DNA from: Micavibrio aeruginosavorus
GTDB taxonomy: Bacteria; Pseudomonadota; Alphaproteobacteria; Micavibrionales; Micavibrionaceae
Direction: 5' to 3'
Length of the DNA: 10,152 bases
NCBI GenBank assembly: GCA_003241475.1
Contig: QFQB01000075.1
Location: 1-10,152, forward strand
Shown piece after piece: positions 5,443 through 10,152 of the stretch; within the stretch, counting starts at the first letter, position 1, and every line of letters begins with the position of its first letter. Under the pieces are notes generated by a model. The model worked only from the letters and a program-made list of their open reading frames with translations, made no database searches and was not told where the DNA came from. The position numbers were made by a program, and so were the translations under genes.

Positions 5443-6987
5443 TCACGAATTCGGGGAGGCTTTCCAGCGGAGTTTCGGTTCACGCGCCGCTTTGACTTCG
5501 TCCAGCCGACGGGCGGGAGCGGCCTGTGGATAACTATGCAACTTATCCACAGCCCCGGATGCGACATCGGCGGCGATCTCTTTCATGACCCGGATGAACC
5601 GGTCAAGCGAATCTTTGCTTTCCGTCTCCGTCGGTTCTATCAGCATGGCGCCTTGAACCACGAGAGGGAAGTATATGGTCATGGGGTGCATGCCATGTTC
5701 GATCAGGGTCTTGGCGATGTCCAGCGTGGTTGCGCCCGCGTCTTTCTGCATCTTGTCCGTCAGCAGGCATTCATGCATGCACGGCCCTGTAAAGGGCACG
5801 TTATAATGCTGTTTCAATTGCGAAAGAATGTAGTTGGCGTTGAGGACGGCATCTTCGGAAACTTGCCGCAATCCATCCGACCCGTGGGACATCATGTAGG
5901 CGAGGGCGCGAACGTGCATTCCGAACTGTCCTTGATAGCCCTTGATCCGTCCGCAAGCACGGGGGCGATCCAAATTTTCTTCTAATCGATACGATCCGTT
6001 TTCGTGCAAAACAATAGGTTTTGGCATGAATTGCGCCAGTTCATCCGTGACGCAAATCGGACCCGAGCCCGGTCCGCCGCCGCCATGCGGTGTGGAAAAA
6101 GTCTTGTGGAGATTGATGTGCATCACATCCACGCCGAAGTCTGCGGGCCGGATCTTGCCGACCAATGCGTTAAAATTCGCCCCGTCGCAATAGAAATATC
6201 CCCCCGCATCGTGGAGCGCCTTGGAAATATCGAGGATGTCGCGTTCGAACAAGCCGCAGGTATTGGGGTTTGTCACCATCATGCCTGCAACGTCATGGCC
6301 ATCGCCCAAGGCATCTTTGAATGCGGCCAAGGTGACGCGGCCCGTCTCGCGGGTCGGAATGACCCGAAGCTGAAATCCGCACATAGCGGCGGTGGCGGGA
6401 TTGGTGCCGTGCGCCGAGTCCGGCACGAGGATTACGGTTTTGTGCGTGTTGCCTTTGGCTTTGTGGGCGGCAGCAATGGTCATGATGCCGGCAAGTTCAC
6501 CATGGGCGCCGGCGGCGGGCGTCAGACAGACGCCGGGAAGCCCCGTCAATTCGGCCAGCCATTGCTGAAGTTCGAACATGACTTTGAGCGCGCCCTGGAC
6601 CGTGGAGGCTGGCTGGAGCGGATGAACCTGCGCAAAGCCCGGAAGGCGCGCCAGCTTTTCGTTGAGGCGGGGGTTGTGCTTCATGGTGCAGGACCCCAGC
6701 GGGAAGAAGCCGGAATCGATGGAATAATTCTTGGTCGACAGGCGCACGAAATGGCGCACGGCTTGCGGCTCGCTCACCTGCGGCAGGCCGATTGACGCAC
6801 GGGCTACCTGTCCTGTGCGAAGCTTCACTCCTCTTGGTGCGGGCAAATCGACGCCGGAATGGTCTGAGCGGCCTTTTTCCCAAAGCAGATTTTCTTCGTA
6901 ATTGAGGCCGCGGGAGTGGTCCATGGTCGATTGCGTTTCCTGTTGCGGTGAGCGGTCGTTGGCGGGTTTGGGGATGAGTTGAGTCAT
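5443..6987 (-). CDS. gcvPB: Glycine dehydrogenase (decarboxylating) subunit 2
   Basis: This is the C-terminal half of the split P-protein of the glycine cleavage system, the PLP-dependent subunit that decarboxylates glycine with GcvPA and passes the aminomethyl group to lipoyl-GcvH. It is 514 residues, within the usual range for two-subunit P-proteins. Recognisable segments are GFFPLGSCTMKHNP (93-106), the PDSAHGTNPATAAM stretch (189-202), VTNPNTCGLFE (238-248), and the PLP-lysine region NLHKTFSTPHGGGGPG with Lys295 as the Schiff-base residue. The C-terminal RRLDEVKAAR motif is intact. GGGAGG lies 7 bases before the ATG, a strong ribosome binding site inside gcvPA, and the gene overlaps the gcvPA stop as ATGA, so the two halves should be made in equal amounts. 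Two perfect DnaA boxes in inverted orientation lie within the codons for the variable VDKLHSYPQ stretch near the end. Confidence 0.97.
   Translation of the reverse strand: MTQLIPKPANDRSPQQETQSTMDHSRGLNYEENLLWEKGRSDHSGVDLPAPRGVKLRTGQVARASIGLPQVSEPQAVRHFVRLSTKNYSIDSGFFPLGSCTMKHNPRLNEKLARLPGFAQVHPLQPASTVQGALKVMFELQQWLAELTGLPGVCLTPAAGAHGELAGIMTIAAAHKAKGNTHKTVILVPDSAHGTNPATAAMCGFQLRVIPTRETGRVTLAAFKDALGDGHDVAGMMVTNPNTCGLFERDILDISKALHDAGGYFYCDGANFNALVGKIRPADFGVDVMHINLHKTFSTPHGGGGPGSGPICVTDELAQFMPKPIVLHENGSYRLEENLDRPRACGRIKGYQGQFGMHVRALAYMMSHGSDGLRQVSEDAVLNANYILSQLKQHYNVPFTGPCMHECLLTDKMQKDAGATTLDIAKTLIEHGMHPMTIYFPLVVQGAMLIEPTETESKDSLDRFIRVMKEIAADVASGAVDKLHSYPQAAPARRLDEVKAAREPKLRWKASPNS
5524..5552. 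repeat. 10-bp perfect inverted repeat made of two consensus DnaA boxes
   Basis: The arms are CTGTGGATAA (5524-5533) and TTATCCACAG (5543-5552), exact reverse complements separated by 9 bases. Each arm contains the consensus DnaA box TTATCCACA, at 5525-5533 (- strand) and 5543-5551 (+ strand). It lies inside the gcvPB reading frame (codons for VDKLHSYPQ), a part that is not strongly conserved in the family. Close variants with one mismatch occur at 5046-5054 and 6091-6099. In RNA it could also fold into a 10-bp hairpin, but no U-run follows on either strand, so it is not an intrinsic terminator. Confidence 0.7.
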
Positions 6988-8273
6988 GCAAGCGCCTCCC
7001 GCAATCCTTGCGCGAGCGCCGCAATGTCCTCATCCGCGGTAAGTTCTGTTGCGGCCAAAAGCAGACCGTTTCGCTGCGTGGGCAGACCTGCAACAATGCC
7101 TTTGTCCGCAAGATTTTCAACAATATGCTGCGCGGAAATTTCTTGCGGCAGGATTACATGCAGTTCATTGAAAAAGCTGGAATTTTCAATTTCAAGCGAA
7201 GGGATTTCGGTTAGCGCGTCAGCCAAGGCGCAAGCGCGTTCATGGTTCAGTTGCGCCAGCCTTTTGAATCCATCCTCGCCCAGTAGCGCCATGTGAACGG
7301 TGAAGGCGAGGGCGCACAAACCCTGATTAGTGCAGATATTGGATGTCGCTTTTTCGCGGCGGATATGCTGTTCGCGGGTGGACAGGGTCAAAACGAAACC
7401 GCGTTTACCGTCTGCATCCACGGTTTCCCCGCACAGGCGGCCGGGCATCTGGCGGATGTATTTCTCGCGGCAGGCAAAAAAGCCCAAATGCGGCCCGCCG
7501 AAAGCCATAGGAATTCCTATGGATTGGGCTTCGCCGCAGACGATATCGGCCTCGGCCGGAGCGGGGAGCAGGCCCAAGGATAGGATTTCATTGATAACTA
7601 CGATCAGCAATGCGCCGCTTTCGTCGCATTTTTTGCGCCATTGATCATAGGCATGCACATTGCCGAAGAAGTCGGGGGATTGCATGATCACGCAGGCCGT
7701 TTGCTGATCCGCCGCATCGCCCTGAACAGCTTCGCCGATATTGGAGTTGCTCAGATAGGCGTCGAGAACTTCCTCATAGTACGGATGCAGGGGCGTTCCC
7801 AAAACCACTTTGTTGCGCTTGGTCAGGCGGATCGCCATGAGAGCGGCTTCGGCCAGCGAGGTTGCGCCGTCGTACATGGAGGCGTTGGCGACATCCTGAC
7901 CCGTCAGAAGCGAAATCATGCTCTGAAATTCGAAAATGACCTGCAAGGTTCCTTGAGCGATTTCAGGCTGATAAGGGGTATAGGCGGTTAAAAACTCGCT
8001 GCGCTGGATAATGTAATCAACCGTCGCCGGAATGTGGTGGTTGTAGCAGCCTGCGCCGAGGAAGAAGGGAGCGTCTGCCGCGCTCAAATTCTGGTTCGCA
8101 TAGGAGGCAAGCTTGCGTTCCACTTCGATCTCGCCTTGATGCGCGGGCAGGTTCGCCAGTCCTTCCATGAAGGCGGATTTCGGCACATCGGCATAAAGAT
8201 CATCCACCGATTGTGCGCCGATAGCCTGCAGCATTTCTTTGCGGTTTGCGGCTGTAAGTGGTAGATAGCGCAT
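6984..8273 (-). CDS. gcvPA: Glycine dehydrogenase (decarboxylating) subunit 1
   Basis: This is the N-terminal half of the split P-protein, which pairs with GcvPB as the glycine decarboxylase. The 429 residues have the normal family length. Segments typical of GcvPA are the opening MRYLPLT, FLGAGCYNHHIPATVDYI (71-88), AYTPYQPEIAQGTLQ (97-111) and the MYDGATSLAEA stretch near 133-143. This half has a degenerate aminotransferase fold without the PLP lysine, which sits in GcvPB. GAAGG lies about 7 bases before the ATG, in the 12-base gap after the gcvH stop. The gene ends in an ATGA overlap with gcvPB. Split P-proteins are standard in Firmicutes, Thermotogales and archaea and occur in some Alphaproteobacteria; enterobacteria instead have a single fused gcvP. 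Confidence 0.97.
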   Translation of the reverse strand: MRYLPLTAANRKEMLQAIGAQSVDDLYADVPKSAFMEGLANLPAHQGEIEVERKLASYANQNLSAADAPFFLGAGCYNHHIPATVDYIIQRSEFLTAYTPYQPEIAQGTLQVIFEFQSMISLLTGQDVANASMYDGATSLAEAALMAIRLTKRNKVVLGTPLHPYYEEVLDAYLSNSNIGEAVQGDAADQQTACVIMQSPDFFGNVHAYDQWRKKCDESGALLIVVINEILSLGLLPAPAEADIVCGEAQSIGIPMAFGGPHLGFFACREKYIRQMPGRLCGETVDADGKRGFVLTLSTREQHIRREKATSNICTNQGLCALAFTVHMALLGEDGFKRLAQLNHERACALADALTEIPSLEIENSSFFNELHVILPQEISAQHIVENLADKGIVAGLPTQRNGLLLAATELTADEDIAALAQGLREALA

Positions 8274-8285
8274 CTTGTTTCCTTC

Positions 8286-8660
8286 TTAGGACAGGCTGTC
8301 TGTGTATTTTGCGTAAGCGGCAAGGTCCATAAGGTCTGCCGCCTCGGCAGGATTGCTCATCTTGACCTTGATGATCCATCCTTTGGACAGGTCTTCTTTC
8401 AGGTCGTCCAGATTGTCCTGAAGATTGTCGTTGACCGCCACGATCTCGCCGGATACGGGGGTGTAGATCTCGCTCGCGGCCTTGACGGATTCTACGACCG
8501 CGAAATTATCGCCTTTTTTAAGCGCGCGGCCGTTTTCCGGTAGCTCCAGATAAACCAGATCGCCCAGCGCATGACGGGCATAGGTGGTGATGCCGATCAG
8601 GGCGGTGTCGCCCTCCAGCTTGATCCATTCATGGTCGTTCGTGTATTTGACTTCGCTCAT
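8286..8660 (-). CDS. gcvH: Glycine cleavage system H protein
   Basis: This is the 124-residue lipoyl carrier that shuttles the aminomethyl intermediate from the P-protein to GcvT and is re-oxidised by the L-protein. The product starts MSEVKYTNDHEWI, the typical H-protein opening, and the lipoylated residue is Lys60 in VVESVKAASEIY. The following TPVSGEIVAVN hairpin completes the lipoyl domain. The frame is open further upstream to 8732, but that extension is basic, unrelated to the family and overlaps gcvT. The ATG at 8660 has AAGGA about 8 bases upstream and is clearly the start. It lies 11 bases after the gcvT stop and 12 bases before gcvPA. Confidence 0.97.
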   Translation of the reverse strand: MSEVKYTNDHEWIKLEGDTALIGITTYARHALGDLVYLELPENGRALKKGDNFAVVESVKAASEIYTPVSGEIVAVNDNLQDNLDDLKEDLSKGWIIKVKMSNPAEAADLMDLAAYAKYTDSLS

Positions 8661-8671
8661 ACCAGTTTTCC

Positions 8672-9766
8672 TTATGCGGCTTTTTGTTTTGCTGCGGTTT
8701 TTGTGCGTGGTTTGACGAATGGCAACGCGCACAATACGCCCTTAATGTCGCGGCCGCGGACACGGACCAGAACTTCGTCGCCAATCTTGCCCCGTTTCGC
8801 GTCAACGTACCCTTGCCCGATGGAGATATTCAATGTGGGGGAGAAGCCGCCCGAGGTGAAGTCCCCAAGTTTTTCGCCTGATAGCGAGAGGATTTCTGCG
8901 CCTTCGCGGGCAACGCCTTTGTCGGTAAGTTTGATGCCCATGCGTAGCCGGGGCGGACCGTTTTCCAGATGGTTTATGATGGGACCTTCGCCGATATAGC
9001 CATGACGATCCTTGCCCATGATCCAGCGCAGATCGGCTTCTATGGGAGAGGTGTCGACAGTGATGTCATGGCCGTAAAGCGGATAGCCCATTTCAAGGCG
9101 CAAGGAATCGCGCGCGGCAAGCCCGACAGGTTTGACGGCGGGATGGTCGGTCAAGCGCGTCCAGACGGTTTGCGCATGATCCGCAGGGAGGCTGATTTCG
9201 AAACCGTCCTCGCCGGTGTAGCCGAGACGGCTGACCCAATATTCTCCGAAGTTCATGATGCGCATATAGCCCAGATTTGTTGCGTCGATTTCCAGCGCTT
9301 CGCGCAACACTGTTTCGGCTTCAGGGCCTTGAACCGCCAGAAGGGCGCGGTCCTCGAAGTGGGTCAGAGCGGCACCATGCGGCAAATTGCGCTGCAGCCA
9401 GCCGATGTCCTTGTCCTTGCATCCCGCATTGATCACGGCAAAAAATTTGTCATCCGTCATCCGCGTGATGATGAGGTCATCGATAATGCCGCCTTGTTCA
9501 TTGGTCAGAACAGTGTATTTCGCCACTCCATGGCCGAGTTTGGAGATCGAGGAAGGGGTGAGCTTTTCCCAGAACGCGGCAACGCCTGCGCCTTCAACCA
9601 TGATTTGCCCCATATGAGAGACATCGAACAAGCCGCAGTGTTCGCGCGTCCAGTTGTGTTCGGCTAGAACGCCGGTTTCATATTGGATAGGCATGTCGTA
9701 GCCGGCAAACTCCGCCATGCGGGCCTTTAGCTCTAAGTGCTTGGCATGCAAAGGTGTTTTCTTCAC
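8672..9766 (-). CDS. gcvT: Aminomethyltransferase (glycine cleavage system T protein)
   Basis: GcvT takes the aminomethyl group from lipoyl-GcvH, releases ammonia and transfers the carbon to tetrahydrofolate, giving 5,10-methylene-THF. The 364-residue product has the family landmarks: FAGYDMPIQY (20-29), FDVSHMGQI (47-55), the catalytic GGIIDDLI segment with Asp96/Asp97, GYTGEDGFEI, and the C-terminal GKIGDEV and VRGRDI strands. The last dozen residues (TKTAAKQKAA) form a basic tail longer than usual. The start is GTG at 9766, with GGAAAGG 7 bases upstream; it gives the family-typical KKTPLHAKH opening. It is the first gene of the operon, so the operon promoter should lie in 9767-9861, a gap shared with the divergent small gene. 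This leader looks too short for a tandem glycine riboswitch, and I see none. Confidence 0.96.
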   Translation of the reverse strand: MKKTPLHAKHLELKARMAEFAGYDMPIQYETGVLAEHNWTREHCGLFDVSHMGQIMVEGAGVAAFWEKLTPSSISKLGHGVAKYTVLTNEQGGIIDDLIITRMTDDKFFAVINAGCKDKDIGWLQRNLPHGAALTHFEDRALLAVQGPEAETVLREALEIDATNLGYMRIMNFGEYWVSRLGYTGEDGFEISLPADHAQTVWTRLTDHPAVKPVGLAARDSLRLEMGYPLYGHDITVDTSPIEADLRWIMGKDRHGYIGEGPIINHLENGPPRLRMGIKLTDKGVAREGAEILSLSGEKLGDFTSGGFSPTLNISIGQGYVDAKRGKIGDEVLVRVRGRDIKGVLCALPFVKPRTKTAAKQKAA

Positions 9767-9812
9767 GGCCTTGCCTTTCCGGCGGTTGCGTATATCTTTG
9801 TTTTATGAGGTG

Positions 9813-9821
9813 TGGTAAAAT
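9813..9821 (+). promoter_or_regulatory. Extended -10 promoter element of the 31-codon gene
   Basis: TGGTAAAAT matches the extended -10 form TGn-TAtAAT with one mismatch in the hexamer. It lies about 40 bases upstream of the small gene at 9862. No convincing -35 box sits 16-18 bp upstream, which extended -10 promoters tolerate. Five bases on each side of AAATC form an inverted repeat, TGGTA/TACCA (9813-9827), that overlaps this element and could be a small operator. Confidence 0.4.
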
Positions 9822-9861
9822 CTACCATGCCGGATAGGAATTTTGAAAAGGAGAGACGTTA

Positions 9862-9957
9862 ATGTCCACAGACACGAAAAAACCGACAAACGAACAAGAC
9901 AAAGGCACGAATAAAGGCGGCCACGGCGGCGGTTGCGGTTGCGGCCACCAGCACTAA
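9862..9957 (+). CDS. 31-residue Gly/Cys/His-tailed small protein, probably metal-binding (unrecognised)
   Basis: This is a complete short gene: ATG at 9862, 31 codons, TAA at 9955-9957. AAAAGGAG ends 8 bases before the start, one of the best ribosome binding sites in the window, and an intrinsic terminator follows 24 bases after the stop. The first 18 residues are polar and charged (Lys, Asp, Thr, Asn). The last 13 are GGHGGGCGCGHQH, which puts His21, Cys25, Cys27, His29 and His31 in a compact flexible tail. Such a CxCxHxH cluster could bind a soft or borderline metal ion (Zn, Cu or Ni); this is inference from residue content. There is no signal peptide. A precursor of a modified peptide is an alternative, but no maturation gene is in view. 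It diverges from gcvT. I recognise no family. Confidence 0.7.
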   Translation: MSTDTKKPTNEQDKGTNKGGHGGGCGCGHQH

Positions 9958-9981
9958 GTCTTGTTGCTGAAACAAGGATTT

Positions 9982-10009
9982 AAGCCCCGCGAAAGCGGGG
10001 CTTTTTTTT
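9982..10009 (+). terminator. Strong intrinsic terminator after the 31-codon gene
   Basis: A 9-bp stem AAGCCCCGC (9982-9990) and GCGGGGCTT (9995-10003) closes a GAAA tetraloop and runs straight into an uninterrupted T tract ending at 10009. This is a textbook Rho-independent terminator reading in the + direction. A smaller hairpin, CTTGTT/AACAAG with a 5-base loop (9960-9976), lies between the stop codon and this terminator and may protect the 3' end. The terminator isolates the small gene from the exported-protein gene that starts at 10071. Confidence 0.95.
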
Positions 10010-10070
10010 GCGTGGAACCTGACTCTGCCGCTGGGCGTTCGTTTAGTGATCATTTAAAGGAGTGTATGCG

Positions 10071-10152
10071 ATGACGAAGAAAAATATGATTTATGCAGGT
10101 CTTGGGGCGGTGGTTGCTTTGATGATCACTGCGGGCGCCAGCGCCTATGTGG
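10071..10152 (+). CDS. N-terminus of a secreted or membrane-anchored protein (3' end outside window)
   Basis: AAAGGAG ends 8 bases before the ATG at 10071. Only 27 codons are visible. They encode MTKKNMIY, then a hydrophobic stretch of Ala, Gly, Val, Leu and Met, ending GASAYV. This is a typical signal peptide: basic start, hydrophobic core of about 16 residues, and an A-S-A signal-peptidase I site. An uncleaved membrane anchor is also possible. The function cannot be judged. The gene lies after a strong terminator, so it needs its own promoter within 10010-10055, where I see no convincing boxes. Confidence 0.7.
   Translation, partial: MTKKNMIYAGLGAVVALMITAGASAYV

Noticed and set aside
5416..5551. 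Chromosomal replication origin (DnaA boxes next to an AT-rich stretch)
   Set aside because: Only two perfect boxes are present, the site is inside coding sequence, and no origin-associated genes (dnaA, dnaN, hemE, parAB, gidA/mnmG) are in the window. A titration or regulatory site is more likely.
6004..6795. 263-codon open frame on the + strand opposite gcvPB
   Set aside because: It lies antisense to a clearly identified gcvPB, its predicted product is Arg/Gly/His-rich without recognisable domains, and it has no good ribosome binding site. It is a by-product of codon bias.
8661..8732. 24-codon upstream extension of gcvH
   Set aside because: The family start MSEVKYTNDHEW is at 8660 with a ribosome binding site. 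The extension is basic, unconserved in character and overlaps gcvT.
8969..9667. 232-codon open frame on the + strand opposite gcvT
   Set aside because: gcvT is unambiguous on the - strand. The antisense product shows no family motif.
9767..9861. Glycine riboswitch upstream of the gcv operon
   Set aside because: The leader is at most about 95 bases and shows no tandem-aptamer architecture or glycine-aptamer core that I can recognise.
10043..10057. CtrA-like TTAG-N7-TTAA site before the gene at 10071
   Set aside because: One half-site deviates from TTAA, and the element overlaps the ribosome binding site, a poor position for an activator. Chance match is likely.
10066..10074. ATG-CGA-TGA minimal upstream frame overlapping the start at 10071
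   Set aside because: It lies only 3 bases after AAAGGAG, too close for initiation, whereas the ATG at 10071 is optimally spaced.

Overview
The window looks like chromosomal DNA of an alphaproteobacterium of moderate GC content, by eye slightly above half. The evidence is a direct-repeat SOS operator of the alphaproteobacterial form (GTTC-N7-GTTC) on the start codon of a Y-family DNA polymerase, a folate-dependent TrmFO, a split two-subunit glycine decarboxylase (gcvPA/gcvPB), and what appears to be the end of a squalene/phytoene-synthase-family gene beside trmFO. I cannot name the genus. There are no transposases, phage genes, rRNA or tRNA genes, or CRISPR arrays.

Left part (1-4909). A 5'-truncated + strand gene ends at 246 and faces a - strand pair: trmFO (tRNA m5U54 methyltransferase), followed by a small alpha/beta hydrolase whose start lies at the trmFO stop. 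Next is a - strand Y-family translesion polymerase with a LexA operator overlapping its start. Divergent from it is a + strand TerB-like protein. That gene converges on a - strand lipoprotein with a calcium-loop-like DxNxDGxxD segment and a CGWSGC motif.

Right part (5096-9766, - strand). A compact glycine cleavage operon reads gcvT-gcvH-gcvPA-gcvPB, with gaps of 11 and 12 bases and then an ATGA overlap. A MliC-like (lysozyme inhibitor family) lipoprotein follows at the gcvPB stop. GcvPA and GcvPB decarboxylate glycine, GcvH carries the aminomethyl group on its lipoyl lysine, and GcvT transfers the one-carbon unit to tetrahydrofolate. The product, 5,10-methylene-THF, is also the methyl donor used by TrmFO. 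The L-protein is not in the window.

Right edge (9767-10152). Divergent from gcvT is an unrecognised 31-codon gene with an extended -10 box, a strong ribosome binding site and a strong intrinsic terminator. Its product ends in a Gly/Cys/His tail (CGCGHQH) that looks metal-binding. After the terminator a secreted or membrane-anchored protein begins and runs off the window.

The observations most worth a second look are the CGCGHQH mini-gene, a pair of perfect inverted DnaA boxes inside the 3' end of gcvPB, and the LexA operator with a possibly leaderless start on the polymerase gene.
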